DNA of 64,000 nt from Fragilaria crotonensis (Eukaryota; Bacillariophyta; Fragilariophyceae; Fragilariales; Fragilariaceae). Below, piece by piece: positions 1 through 12,109 of this stretch (position 1 is the stretch's first letter; each line of letters starts with the position of its first letter). The notes below the pieces were generated by a model. That model had not been told where the DNA came from and ran no database searches. It worked only from the letters and a program-made list of their open reading frames with translations. Both the position numbers and the translations under genes were made by a program. The stretch is from NCBI GenBank assembly GCA_022925895.1, contig JAKSYS010000183.1, positions 1 through 64,000 on the forward strand, given 5' to 3'.

Positions 1-167
1 AACCCAGTTTGCTCTTATGTTGAACTGTTGAACCGCTTCTGCAATAGCACCGTGACCTCCGTTCTTTCGAATCAGCGAGACGTAATCAACATGCCTGATC
101 GCCTTGATAGTTCTTTTTCCCGGCGGCATACTTCAAGTGTAACATACGAACACGTCCACTAATCCGG

Positions 168-187
168 CACTCGGAGTACTTGAGTCG
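168..187 (+). promoter_or_regulatory. Conserved palindromic motif upstream of SSP1
   Basis: CACTCGGAGTACTTGAGTCG lies about 90 bp upstream of the SSP1 start and contains the near-palindrome ACTCGGAGT. The same block sits at the same distance before SSP3 (about 38225-38242) and SSP2 (about 57113-57132), inside a conserved upstream region of about 220 bp. A cis-regulatory role is inferred from position and conservation only. Confidence 0.3.
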
Positions 188-275
188 CTCAAGGCCTCAA
201 CATGTGTCGAAGGTGTAACGTTGCAGTATAATCGTCACATTCATTCATCTTTGCACTTGAAGAACACCAACAAAA

Positions 276-691
276 ATGAGGATGAGGTTGATTCTAGCCG
301 CTCTTCTGCTCGCATACGCTGACGGTCAAGGTAACAATGTATGTTTCGTATGTGGCGAGGGCAAAGTCGTCACGCTCCCCGATGCATCATCTCGCTTCCG
401 GGCTTCGACACTGTTTCGTGTCAAATCCTGGCGAGCGCTGGTCTCAACGGAGCGTTTCCGGACGACCAGTGCGCCCAACTTCCAGCCTTGGTGGATGCTA
501 CTTGTGCTTGTGCGCCAGAGGCGACTGCCGCGCCAGTGTCCAAGTCGCCGACCACTAACGCGCCACATTATGGAAAAGGGAAAGGCAAAGGAAATTCACC
601 AGGTGAAAAGGTACCCACCCCGGCACCTATCAAGACAGCTACTAAGAAGCCTACCACCGAACAAGACAACGGAAAAGGAAAAGGGAAATGA
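276..691 (+). pseudogene. SSP1: secreted Cys-rich protein, frameshifted copy
   Basis: The start MRMRLILAALLLAYADGQ is a clear signal peptide. It is followed by the family motif CFVCGEGKVVT. One C is missing near position 384 compared with the copy at 57222, which throws the reading into another frame. The original reading resumes from about 385 and ends at 691 after a GKGKGK tail, as in the intact paralogue SSP3. The protein would be extracellular or cell-wall located; its function is unknown. The pattern C-x2-C, C, C, C-x-C suggests a small disulfide-bonded domain, and I recall similar Cys-rich secreted proteins in diatoms. The single-base loss could be a real mutation or an assembly error. 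The reading that simply stays open from 276 to 806 after the shift is not the family sequence for most of its length. Confidence 0.7.
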
Positions 692-1171
692 AGAGGCTTT
701 TCGTGACTTGCTGGAGATTGGTTGTTTCATGAGAGCGAGCGTTCCTGGTCAAGGGAAATCCAGGATGGAGATCACCTGTACTACATTGAACCTTAATGCA
801 GAGTAATAGGTAGGGTTCCTTGGTGAGTGAAATCCCAGAGAGAAATCTTAACTTTCGATATCCCTATGATAAGCGTAGTCCACTAGTGAAGATTACAACG
901 ACTACAAATAACACATCCATTGAGAACCTCGTCTTAGCATCTGCATTACTGATGAGGCCGCGGCGTCGAAGTTTCTGGTAACACCTACTTCAGAAGAATG
1001 TTGACATTTAATCGTTCGCAAATTGGATTACTAGACCAAAAAACCATTTTTCAGCCACATCAAGTCAGATTCGCCTTCACCAAAAATATCTTTTAGTCAA
1101 CGGGCTTTGTATATTGAATTACAGTAGCCCGGACCTGACTACTTTTCGCACATTACAATGTCCATATTTCC
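692..1171. other. Convergent intergenic region between SSP1 and P1
   Basis: About 480 bp lie between the tail-to-tail genes SSP1 and P1. I see no gene. The same sequence follows SSP2 at about 57640-58117. It probably holds both 3' untranslated regions; no distinct terminator motif is visible. Confidence 0.6.
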
Positions 1172-2846
1172 TCATGACTGGGCTGTGTTGTCGGGTTTGC
1201 ACAATGGAAGGAAAATTAATGCCAATGGTGGCAAGATAATCGTCACAACGTAAACCGGCACAACGTAATTCAGCAGGTAGATTGTTTGGTGTGTTTTTGT
1301 CGAGGCTTCCCTGTCGAATGAATGTCATATCGTACACTTCTGGAATCGAGTCAGTTCTTTCTTGGATGTTTGAGAATGTACGTCTCCTTCACAACGTCGT
1401 CAAGCTGTACAATGAATTCAAATGCCAAAGAATTCAGCACCATGTCAAGAGGATCCGGTGTTACAAAAATAACGTAAAATTGATGCCGTAGACGACAAGT
1501 TCATACCACGTGTCCATAATGCCGTCCAGGAATAGAGCCCCGAGGAGCCAACGTTCATCACGGAAGACCACCCGAACCAATTAACTTTTCTTTAGCCTTG
1601 CTTCCCATCTTGAAACAATTCTAACGAGGTAAATGCATCCGATGGCGCCTGCAACACTCTTTTGTATAGGGTTTGCGCTCATCGGGCACCCATTCGGTAG
1701 TGTGTAAGTTTGTACAGAGTAAACAAGTAAAAGAGCCGGAAGCGCCACTTGTACGGCAATAACAAGGATGAGGAGAAACTGTGTCCATCGTTTTCTCCAC
1801 GGATAAGACTCCTCGTGCATGGACATGATAGTCAATATTCCGATGTCCGACCGAGACTTCATGAATTCCTGCCACTTCACGGAAAGGGCGGTTCTGGCTG
1901 CGGTTTTGCAGCGAACCATTCCAGACGAGAATCGAAGATGGTATTGTTTTTTGCCGAGAACGCAAAAAAACACTAAATTTTGGCTTTGTATCTGCCATCC
2001 GATCTAATCGAGCGGCGGCACGAGCCAGAATTGCTGCCTTTCGATCGCAATCCTCAAGTTTTGATTCGCATTCTCAACGGCGGCTTTGGCGTCAGCAACA
2101 GCGTCTGTGTTGGCAGGGTTATAAAAATTGTCATAGGCTTCAGCAGTGACATCGGCTAGATATGCCTCGGCCCGATCCGCGAGTTCATAGGCAGCAGAGG
2201 CATTGACAGCAGCGATATCGGCAAGTTTACGGGCTTTAATGGCAATTTCGAACACAAAAATGTAATCGTCTTTCAGAAGAGAGGCAGAGAGAGAACGGAG
2301 ATAAGAATCGAAATCGACACCTTCAAGGGCTTCAGCGTCACCTTTAAAGCATTCAAGGACGGCACCTTTGACGGTACCAAGAAGACGAAGGAAATCGTCT
2401 TCCTGATCAGCAGCCTGGGGGTCAGCGACTCCCTGGGCGGCAGCGAGGGCATCGTCTTCTCCGCCATGAGGAGCTTGAGGATCAGCATCTCCCTGATCAG
2501 CTGCCTGGGGATCAGCTTCCTGGGGATCAGCTTCTCCGCGATCAACAGCCTGGGGTTCAGCTTCTCCGCGACCAACTGTCTGAGGATCAGCGTCTCCGCC
2601 ATCGGCAGCTTCGATGTCAGCGTCTCCACCTTCAGCAGCTTGAGGATCATCGTCTCCGAAATCAGGAGCTTCGATATCATCGTCTCCGAGATCAGGAGCT
2701 TCGAGATAAGCGACTACCGGAACAGCAGCATGGGGATCAGCGTCTCCGCCATTAGCAGCTTCGATATCAGCGTCTCCAACATCAGCAGCTTGGAACTCAG
2801 GGACATCGCCAGCTTCAGGCACTCTTGGAGGGTTGACGCCGTCCAT
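1172..2846 (-). pseudogene. P1: acidic-repeat multi-pass membrane protein, frameshifted copy
   Basis: From ATG at 2846 a 280-residue frame carries the family N-terminus: MDGVNPP, then about fifteen 10-residue acidic repeats of the ADGGDADPQA type, then an Ala-rich helical region. It then shifts frame near 2060. The rest is spread over other frames down to a TGA at 1172-1174 and includes MKSRSDIGILTIMSMHEE and membrane segments. Compared with 58118-59829, several 1-5 bp deletions and one of about 40 bp (near 1350) break this copy. However, the repeat region here is intact where the other copy is broken. The family has no function that I recognise. Probable location is a cell membrane. Confidence 0.65.
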
Positions 2847-3436
2847 GTCCTTGTTGCCTCCGATTCAATTCCAAGGTACTTGTTGACGTTGATGTCGATG
2901 AATAAATGTCCATTTATTTTCCGCGAGAGACACCACTTACGATGCGCTTCCAACCTAGGCTAGGTATCATGTCAAGAGTGTTATCTCATGCATCGTTAGA
3001 TTTAAGCCTGCTCCGTTGAGAGCGTCCGGCCTTCGATTTCACAACCGTTCCGTCACGTCCCTGGTCATACATAACTGGAGACTGGTTGTCATCTCCGTCA
3101 ATTAATCATATAGTACTCTCCAAAGCAGGAGTGCTTGCTCTCCACTCCTGGACAAAGTATGAATCGAGGTATGATATCAATCAAAGATATTGGAGGCTTC
3201 CTTCCAGTGGATGAGGCTCCTGCATCGCGGAACCTTTTAAAAACACTTGTGTTGTCTATGTAGATATGGCACTTTGGCATCAGATGCGTTGAGTTTTTAT
3301 CTCGTTTTATGATACACGCAAAGCACACTCGCGACGCTGCATCATGTCGTATCATGATAGTACTTGGTACTCCAGTGCTGTACTCGGAGTTGTAGGTAAA
3401 TACGATTGGTACAGTAGCAATACTACCGGTAGAGTA
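2847..3436. promoter_or_regulatory. Head-to-head spacer upstream of P1 (bidirectional promoter candidate)
   Basis: This non-coding spacer separates the P1 start from F3a, now displaced by Copia-A. It is repeated with high identity upstream of P2 (30684-31376), P5 (53894-54821) and P1' (59830-60434). Conserved blocks include the segment around TTAAGCCTGCTCCGTTGAGA and the one around TCCACTCCTGGACAAAG. Conservation between divergent genes suggests shared control. No TATA or initiator element can be assigned with confidence. Confidence 0.4.
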
Positions 3437-3441
3437 CTTTA

Positions 3442-4018
3442 AGTCGAAGTACACGGCGTGATCAAGGCTGCGTACTAGTTCGTAGAAACGGGTTCGGTCA
3501 AACGTAGAGTTTTAATTCTAGAGTTGTTTAACTTATGAGCTTATTTCTAGGTTTCACTTTGAAGGAACCAATTCAATCCAGGTCCGATTGAATCTTGCCG
3601 GTCTACTTTCTGAAGTTAGAGGGTTGTGGAGTGAACATTCAAAGCCTTCATCCCACTGATAAGGGCATTGAAATGTCAGCTCCAACTCCACTTGAGAGAA
3701 TTGTGATCGCAACAACTGTTGCAACATGGCCAGACTTAGCCAACATGATGAGGGACACATGTTGGAAATTAGTTGACACATGAAGGAGATTGCAGTTGAA
3801 TTGCACTGGGTTAATGTGGACAAATTGTTGTTGTAGAAAAGGAGGTTATGAGGGCGGAAAGCAGTCCGGGACAACTGTAGTTTTTGTACTGGCGATTCGC
3901 CGTATACAGTTGGCGTGAGAATCTTCGTATCCAAAGCCGGATGGGACTCAGCTGGCGGGGACGAAATTTCAACGTCAATAACGGCACAATAACAGCTGTT
4001 AGCTGCTGTACCTTGACT
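3442..4018 (-). repeat. Copia-A 3' LTR (left copy)
   Basis: This 577 bp LTR matches 27666-28248 and 60435-61021. Its ends are AGTC...GACT, not the usual TG...CA. The position is fixed by the CTTTA target duplication on the outer side and the polypurine tract on the inner side. It is 6-10 bp shorter than the other two copies because of scattered small deletions. Confidence 0.92.
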
Positions 4019-4160
4019 CTCCCTCTAATTCAATGAAACAAGAAATAGATTAGTGATGGTGTGGTGAAAATGTAGGACAGGAACAATAAACATATGGGCT
4101 TGCAGGATAAGAGGGAACACTCTTAAATCCACCCAACACAAATGCGGCGGTGCCGCTGTG

Positions 4161-6761
4161 TCACCAACCTTGAGCGAGCTGAATGCGTTCGAAAACTTCG
4201 ATTGAGGCCCCTAAGGTAGTCAGCCAACTGGTCAGTGGTTGCAATCTTGAGCACTTCAACATCTCCGTTGCGGACGTGGTGCCAAAAGAAGTGCCACTTA
4301 ACCAGGAAGTACTTGGTGCGATTAGTAATGCGTTGCTTGGTAGCGAGCAGCAGAGCACCGTTGTTGTCTTCAAAGACTCGGCAGCGAATGGTAGACTTGA
4401 AGTCAGGTGGCAGAGTCAATTCCTTGCAGATTTCTCCAAGAAGATCACGGCGGCAACAGAGTCCTCATGCTTGCACTGAGAGCAGAGTACTCAGATTCCA
4501 ATGTGGACAGGGAGATCTCTGTTTGTAGTTGAGACTTCCAGAGAATTGACAACCTCCAAGGGTGATGATGTAGCCGGTGGACTTGGCGCTGGTGTCAGAA
4601 TGATCAGGGTCACGGCCATGGAGTCCAGCAAAGTCAGCATCAACATAGCAATCAAGAGAGAGGTCTCCAGTTGGAGTCACAACAGTTCCTTTGTCAGCAG
4701 TGCGATGCAAGTAGCGGACAATGCGTTTGATTGCAATGGCATGGCTCTTCTTGGGAAATGATTGAACCTGGCAACTTGACTTACTGCAAATGTGATGTCT
4801 GGTCTTGTGTTTGTTGACAAGTACAAGAGCATTCCAACAATAGAGCGGTAGTTCCAGAACTCATCCATGGGTTCTCCATCAGGGTCAATCCCAAGGCATG
4901 CTTGCAAAGCAGGGGTGTGGTTGGAGTTGCAGTCTTGAAGTCCTGTTGCCTTTATGATCTTCTGGATCAAACCCTTTTGTGTTAGGGTGACAGTGTTGGC
5001 AACTTCATCCTTGACAAACTTGATTCCAAGGAAGTCAGTGAATGTGCCTTCACGAGTGAACTCCAAACCCAAATCAGTAAGATCCTGGAACAGTTTGTCA
5101 AGATCCTTCTTGTTGGAGTAGGCAATCCCAAGATCATCAACATAGAGAACAATCATGATGGTCTTGTTGTACAAGAGGCATGAGTCTGTGGCACTCTGCT
5201 TCAATCCTTGGAGGAGGAGTGCTTCACGAATGTGTTGATACCAAAGGTGGGGAGCAACCGAGAGACCGTAGAGGCTCTTAACAAGTCGTAGGCAAGTCCT
5301 TTGGTCGCTTGGCTGATCAGACTTGAAGCCCCTTGGCATGTGGATCCAGACTGGGTCAGTTAGGTTAGCTTGGACAAAGGCACTGCTGAAGTCAATGGAG
5401 CAAGTTTGCCATCCCAATGTTAGGGACAAGACAAGGAACAATCGAACTGAACTCCAAGCAACAACTGGGGCATAGGTTTCAGGTTCTCCTTCTTCAAGGT
5501 CGCCGAACACAGTAGCGCTTTGTACTTGGTGATTTCTCCATCTGGGGATCGCTTGCGCCGAAATACCCAAGTCCCTGGGAGAATCTTGGTCTTGGCTTCA
5601 AGGATACTGACTTCCTTCCAAGTTCCATTCTTCTCAAGGCTTGCCACTTCTGGCAGCTGCCTCCATCCACTTGGTCACATGCTCAATGTCAGCCATAGCT
5701 TGGTCAAAGCTCAGAGTGTCAGGATCAGATGCAGTTGCCTTGAAGGCAGTTGGGGAAAGGATGATTCCATTTTCCTCAAAGATCCAAGCACTTGGAGAAG
5801 CCATATCCATGGCCTTGAGTGTTGTCGTATCCAAGGCGTTTGGAAGGCGCGAATGCGGTTGGACCGGCGCGGAGACGTTGGTGGCGGAGGCGACTTGACT
5901 GGTTGCTCGTCACGTGGTGAGTCAAGGGCGAATGCATTGTCTGGAACAGGACTCTCCTCGCTTCAGACATTGGGGTCTGCTCCAGAACTGGGGAGAAGAT
6001 TGGCTGATGAACTGGGGAGATCGGGGTAGCTGGTACCTTGCGTGGCGTCGCTTCCTTGGCTTGTGAGCTGGAGTGTGGACGGCGTTGCAGAGATGAAGTT
6101 CTGATGTCTGGCGTTGGAGGAGACTGGAGAGACCGAAGATCGATAGACTGCTCCCTCGTTTGAGACATCAAAGGAGTTGGAGGCCTTGGAGTGAGCAATG
6201 GAGAACTTGGCAATGGCTGTTGGACAGTTGGTGTCCTGGGTGGAGCCTCAGCCAAGGGAGGAACTGGGAGTTGTTCAATTGCAACAGCTTCATCCATGGA
6301 GGCAGCAACTCTTGTTTGGTTCTCATTGATGGCTTCTGTAGCTTGGGAGTCCATTCGCGCTTCCTCTGTAGCATCATTGTCGTCGTCGTCATCGAATGGG
6401 AACTGATATCTTGAGTCGCCAAACAAACGGGCCCAACGCGTTGTATTAAAATCCGGGAGGGCATCCACATTAGTAGCCACCGTTGCAAACCAGTCATCAA
6501 ACACAATGTGATATTGGGGAGTGATGTACCCTGTCTCTGGATTCAAAACCAAGGGGACTGTGCTTGCATGCTTCTTGAGAGCCCCATGTTGACGCAGCGG
6601 ATGGACCGAGGCTTCCAGCGAGGCAGCTTCTTTCCATCTGCAATGGTTTTCAAGAGCATACAGGACATCCCCACACATGCAGATCATGATACTTCCTTTG
6701 CTCCCACCTGGACTTAGTGAAGACATCACTTGGACAGAGACCTGTTGCCAAATCAGAACAT
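4161..6761 (-). pseudogene. pol: Copia-A pol, 3' half (integrase C-terminus, RT, RNase H), frameshifted
   Basis: Fragments in all three minus frames reproduce, in order, the integrase tail (HDLHVWGCPVYAL-like), a Pro/Ser-rich linker, the reverse transcriptase with YVDD, and RNase H (YVDADFAGLHG). They end at a TGA near 4161. The equivalent region at 61164-63818 is one open frame, so this copy has about ten small indels. RT and RNase H copy the element RNA inside particles. The region stops abruptly at 6761, where the CACTA-like element is inserted in the integrase catalytic domain; integrase coding resumes at 18583. Confidence 0.88.
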
Positions 6762-6916
6762 CATCTAAGGGTGCCAAAACCAAGTCGGCTCTTGGATATG
6801 AAAAACCAATTATCTTTGATATGAGAATTTTTTGTTCATAATTTTTACCTAAAATATAGGTAAAAACTTAGGACTAAAGAGCTTGTACATCATGTGTATG
6901 AAGCGGGTTTCCTCGT

Positions 6917-7126
6917 ATTCCTGAACTCTGAAATTTATGTTTCCTGAACTTTTTCATCTCTTGCATAGGAGCTCATACTTTGCATTCCTGAGCTCCAAAA
7001 TTTCAATTCCTGAATTTCACTGACTCATTTTTACTAACACTCGGGTGGGATTCCTGAACTCTTGGACTCTAAATATATGAACTATACCACTTCTTCATTT
7101 GTGATCATGAATTTCAATTCCTGAAT
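6917..7126. repeat. Subterminal repeats, left end of the CACTA-like element
   Basis: Six copies of an ATTCCTGAACT-like motif lie within 210 bp: about 6917, 6941, 6984, 7006, 7051 and 7116. The reverse complement AGTTCAGGAAT recurs near the right end at 18371-18500. Such clustered subterminal motifs are the transposase binding sites in known CACTA elements; binding here is inferred. Confidence 0.6.
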
Positions 7127-7339
7127 TAGATATTCGAAAAGAAGAAGTTTGCTGTGTAGTGTGTATGAAGTAATCACCTCAGTAGTTCTGAGCTGACATT
7201 GTTCATATAATAGATGTTATTGTCGCTCATTTTAACTTTTGTTGGAGATTAGTTTTAATTGTGCCTATTCGTGTGGCTTTGATGAACCATTCTACTATTC
7301 ATTACTAAGTGTCTGATCTATTCTAAACTGCCTCCACTT

Positions 7340-8935
7340 TCAATTCACTGTAGACAAGTTCAGGAGCAAGATGACTGGAGTAGTTATCATCCTCCTCATC
7401 AGAGTCCTCGCAAATACATCAATGCACTTGTGTGGGCGTTTCTTACCCTTGTCATCAAATTGTTTCCTGACCCCGGCCAGACTCCTTTTTCCTTCTGGAC
7501 AGAAACATTTTAAGTAGTTCCTGGTTGAATGTTGGGGTGGTTGATTTCTTTCTATCATTCTTGATGGCCATGTATAATTCATCGTATTTCCTCATTCCCA
7601 CCTGTGACCAACCACAGCCTCCCCATTATCATGAGCACCCTTGTTCCTGGAGAATGTGTAAAGTGGTGGCTGCCGAACATGGTATTGCAAAGATTGGTCA
7701 GAAGTTAGGATGTGGTTTTTCATTTCATTTAGTATCATAGTGTAACTTACGGGTAGGTTGTTGTTGTCCTCATCAGTCCATGTACCAATTCGCTGTTTCC
7801 AACAAGTGATAACAAAACAAGTCAGTTTCTTGTTGTTTGTTCTGTGACAAACCATTCGGATAAACTTACCATTTTCTCTGTCTTAACTAATTCCGCGAAC
7901 CACCTCTTCCCATAGTTGATCAGGCACAGCAAAATGAATGCTTCATCACTTATGGACAGGATTTTCTTGCTCCATACTTTTCTGTCAGTTGTTGCACAGT
8001 GGTTCTCCATGTTGATAGTGTTATTCCACTTGCTGCCGACAATGCATGGGGCATAGGTGTCTATGATTTGGGCATAGTAGCAGATATTATCCCTCATCTT
8101 GAGGAGGTAACTGGTTTCTTCCTCGCTTCCACTGTATAGGCTGTGTTCATACGTTCCTAAATTGGAAGTGAATCCTCTGGATGCAAGGTGTTTGATGTTG
8201 AATGCAAGTGAGTGTGAGTATGCTCGGCTTTGGCAAAGTACACTCACTTCAATTCCTCACCTTTGAATTTCGTTTGCATGTTTTTATTGCATTGTTCAAG
8301 ATCAGTGTGTGTTTTTACAACTATTCTCCGCATCCCAAGCCACCAGTTTTCGGTTCCTCGAATGTTTGTGTGCTTCATGATAAAGCCACAAAGTGTTTTC
8401 TCATCTTCACTGAAATGAGAATGATAGTCTTTTTGATAGAACTTCCAAATAGAGAACACGTGTTTTTTGATGCAAGTCTTGATCACACTGATTTGATTCT
8501 CTTCTGTATTTTCCGTCATGCTCATGTCCACTATGCTGCTTAGCCCTGGAACCGATGATGTTAGTTGGCTGTCACTTGATTTCCCGACTTTAATAGTTGA
8601 AGGTAGGGATGGTGGATTTCCGTATGCATGCTTCTGTCCTAGTTTTGCATCCATTTTCCGTGGCACTTCTTCCTCCTCCTCCTCCTCGTTGTCACTTTGA
8701 ATCAGATCATTGGGATCTGTGGTCACTGCTTCACGCCTCTTATGAAGTCTCTCCTTTGTTTCCTAGAGCTGGGCTTTAAGGCAGTCATGCCTGCTGCTGT
8801 TTGGTGTGCCATTGATGCCATGGTTGTATTTGTGGTGCTTCCTTGTTGTGTGAAAACTTTCCGATTGTGCGCCAAATTTTGAACACTGAAAATCCTGTTT
8901 GTGGGATAGTCTTTTTGCCACCATTTGAATTTCAT
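7340..8935 (-). CDS. Spliced accessory gene of the CACTA-like element, unknown function
   Basis: A multi-exon minus-strand gene can be traced from ATG at 8935 (MKFKWWQKDYPTNRIFSVQN). Good introns are visible. One runs from GTGAGG at about 8254 to an AG just before the exon starting GFTSNLGTYEHS. One covers 7869-7793 (GTAAGT...CAG). A third starts with GTAAGT at 7750. A 42 nt exon (7792-7751) encodes RIGTWTDEDNNNLP. The protein has an acidic stretch (seven Glu near 8670) and Trp-rich and Lys/Arg-rich segments (SIWKFYQKDYHSHFSEDEK). Two apparent 1 bp shifts, near 8732 and 7590, interrupt it. It starts 500 bp from the divergent transposase gene. By position it could be a DNA-binding accessory protein like TNPA of En/Spm, but I see no recognisable domain. 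Confidence 0.5.
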
Positions 8936-9435
8936 ACCAAGTACCGAGTTGGTATGTAGGTTCTACACATTCATGCAGGGTTTTCAAATTTTGAATTCAT
9001 ACCACACCCCTTCATTTTTTACATACACCAAAAATGTACCGAAAGTAAATGTACAATTTGAATGCACGCTTTCCGAACTTCTGTTTAGTGAATCTGTGTC
9101 CTGTCAATTTCAACACCTCATTTTCACTTCACTCGTCCTCTTCAAAACCCTTTCTTCAAAACCTTCTCTTCAAAATGTTGTCCTCGTCTGCTTCCTCAAA
9201 GGCACCCCTGCTCTTCTGTCAAAACCCTTCTGCCTGAATTTCAACAAGAAACCCTTTTCCAATCAAGCAGCATATACACAGCATATTGATAGAAACATCG
9301 GGTGTTATAATTTCATTGTGAAGAAATCACACCATGCAGCAACACATGGGGCTTCTGCTTCACACCGTCGCGTCTTCATGAGGATGGGAATATCACATGC
9401 ACAAGTAACAAGAGGCCTGCCCTTTAAGGCGACAT

Positions 9436-12109
9436 ATGGTGAATGATCCCCACATGGATTTTGATGGCACAGACAACCTTCTGCAGTTTCCGGCTGGCAA
9501 TGGTGTGGAAGTTGAAAGCACTTCTTGTGAGGACATCGAGGACTGCAACAAAAGTGATGATTTGTCCATGTTAAGTGATGACCCAAACATTCTTACCTGT
9601 ACGAATTCTGCACTTGATGAAGATGTGGAAGCCCCATCATTTCGTTCAAACTTCATGTATACTACCGATCAGAAGTGGACTGTTTCTCTCCTCAAAATCC
9701 TGGACCATGCCAATGCACCCGACTACACTTTTGGTCAAGTCCTGGAGTGGGCACGCTCTGCATCTGCTGATAATTATTCTTACAACCCAGTGGGTGGACT
9801 CGCGTGCCAAAAATGTTGATGCCCTGATCAACTCAGTTCGTAATGGGAAAAGACTGCTTCCCTTTGTACGAAGAGTGGATGTACATCATGGCTCTCCATC
9901 AGATGTGATTTGTTTTGACTTCGCTTCACAGTTGCTAAGTTTGCTGCAAAATCCAAGCATTATGACTGCAGAAAACCTTGCCATCGATATCAATGATCCC
10001 CTGAAGCCCTACCACAAATTGAAAGGCAGCAATGTTTTGGGTGAGGCACTGTCCGGGAGTGTCTATCGCAAGGCGTATGATCGATTAATCACAGATCCTC
10101 AGAAGCAATTGTTTGTTCCAATCATCCAATGGATTGATCGTACCTCTGTAACAGGGAATGATCGCCACTTAAACCCTACATGTTCACTCCAGCCATTTTT
10201 ACAGAAAAATTCAGAAGGAGTATCAAGGCATGGGGCTATCATGGCTTTCTCCCAAAGAGGAAGTCCTCATCAGCTCAGAAGCAGACACTTCGTATGGCGA
10301 TGCCATTCGTATCTATCATAAGGAGCTGGATGCTGTATTGAGACCTTTCGAAATGTTCACCACAACTGTGTGGTGTTCATTTGCCAATTGGTCCAAAGGG
10401 TAGAATCTGTGTCGACATTGTCACATGTGTGTTGTTCATCATTCAAGATATGCAAGAAGGAGATATGCTGTGTGGTCGGTATGGTGTTCACACCAGTGGA
10501 ATCCAACGCCTCATCGGTGCTGTGATGTCAATTATGATGATCTGAAGAACTGTGATGTCCATTGCAAATACCTGGTAGCCTCGGATATGGGTTTCATTGC
10601 CAGGAGTAATGATGATGATCTCAGGAAACGATGGTCTCAACATAAACTTGAAAATGCATTTGAACACATTGCCTTTGCTGACCCTGAGCGTGGAATCTTT
10701 GGGGCCACTCCTGTGGAGACAATGCATGCATTTCGGAAAGGTGTCATCGAGAAAGTAACAAAACTTATATTGACAGTCTTCCAGCATCCAAGAAGGCTGC
10801 CTTTGATGACCTTGCAATAGCATTTCACAAGTCTCATCGCCAAACCTACCGAAAGGAGTATCCATCAACAGATTTCAGCAATGGGGTAACAAATTTGACA
10901 AAGATAACTGCATCAGAACGCGTTGGCCTCGTTTTTGTTTGTCATCCTCTTCCAATATGAAGCAGGATGGCAAATGATCCAAACATGTCTTGAGAAAAGA
11001 ACAACTAAGAAGGTTCCTGAGGTCCTTGAAGTACTTGAATCTCTCCTTTGTTTCGATGCTTGGCTAAACCAGAGTCATTACTGGGAGACTACAAATCCAG
11101 CACATGTTGCAAATGAAATGAAGAAACATCAGGATTCCATTCGCAATTTCATGGATATGTGCAAACAGTCCATTCCCTTGAAAGTTGAGGGAAAGGAGGA
11201 TGACAAGAAAAAGGGTAAGAAAAAGGGAACCATCATAAGGAAGGAAGGACAGAAAAGCAATGCCGAGGATGCATGGAAGTTTCCGAAATTCCATGAGTTG
11301 TTACACATTGTGGATGATATGTCTCGGTTTGGCTCTCCAGTGAACTTTTGTGCACAGCGTCCAGAATCACTTCTAATTCCTGCTGCAAAGCACCCTGGGA
11401 GACGGGCACAGAAGCGAATTGAGGGTTCTGCATATGAACTTCAGGCAGCCCAACGTTTAATGTACTCCTTCATGATCGACACCATACACACGCGCATATG
11501 GGAGCAACCAGATGGTGATGCTGATGTACCCGACAGCCACCATGATGATGAAACAACAAGGAATGGAATCTTTCAGAGCACCGGACAAGCAACATTTGGC
11601 TGTGTTTATCGATTCAAATCGAGTAAACAAATTCAGTACAAAATTGAATGGGACACCAGAACTCACCGTGATTTACTTGCTCTTCCCTGGAGTTGATTGA
11701 GTTTCTTTGATTCCTTTAAGGAATCCGACTCAATAACATTTTGTACTGAATACAAACGAGATGTCCACACCTTTCGATGTCATCCCTGCTATCAGTCCGA
11801 TGGTCCCATACATGACTGGATGATAATTGACTTTGGGAACATGGGAAGTTTCCTGTCGTTTGGCTCTTGTAGTTGTTGTTGACTCACCCGCGGATCCGGA
11901 CGAGAGATACCAACTGGTTGTTCAATCAACAACAGAAGAAATTAAAGAACACGAGTCAACACTGTTGAGGGAGGAAGTGGTCTCCAACATACCACCTTGT
12001 CTCTGGAAACACTGTCGTGGCCCCTTGTTTTGTTATATCCATCTCACACAACAGTTCCACAGTTCTTGAGACAAAACCATATACAGAGTGGGCATCCAAA
12101 TTCGCTTAG
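9436..12109 (+). pseudogene. CACTA/Plavaka-like transposase, frameshifted
   Basis: The gene opens with MVNDPHMDFDGTDNLLQFPA. Recognisable transposase blocks follow in order: LFVPIIQWIDRTSVTGNDR at about 10110; AWGYHGFLPK at about 10230; GRICVDIVTCVLFIIQDMQE and the CGRYGVHTSGIQR block at 10400-10510; DPERGIFGATPVETMHAFRK at about 10680; FHELLHIVDDMSRFGSP and FCAQRPESLLIPAAK at about 11290-11400. It ends EWASKFA at 12107-12109. At least five single-base shifts (near 9810, 10165, 10300, 10520, 10800) break it, with more after 11690. The protein would cut and join transposon ends in the nucleus. Assignment rests on remembered similarity to CACTA/Plavaka-type proteins; the catalytic acidic residues are not assigned. 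Its stop codon overlaps the stop of the convergent gene. Confidence 0.72.

Larger units (their letters stand above)
1..6965. repeat. Left copy of a ~7 kb near-identical direct duplication
   Basis: This stretch matches 56946-64000 base for base from its first position to the window end (offset about 56,945 growing to 57,035). It holds SSP1, P1, the left LTR and 3' half of Copia-A, and the first ~200 bp of the CACTA-like element. Differences are almost all short deletions, mostly in this copy, with very few substitutions (for example near 4382, 4690 and 4711). One larger deletion of about 40 bp lies near 1350. Both copies carry the same nested insertions, so the copying, if real, came after them. 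Confidence 0.95.

Noticed and set aside
6160-6783. Plus-strand frames opposite the Copia-A Pro/Ser linker
   Set aside because: They are mirrored exactly at 63189-63803 only because of the duplication and carry no domain.
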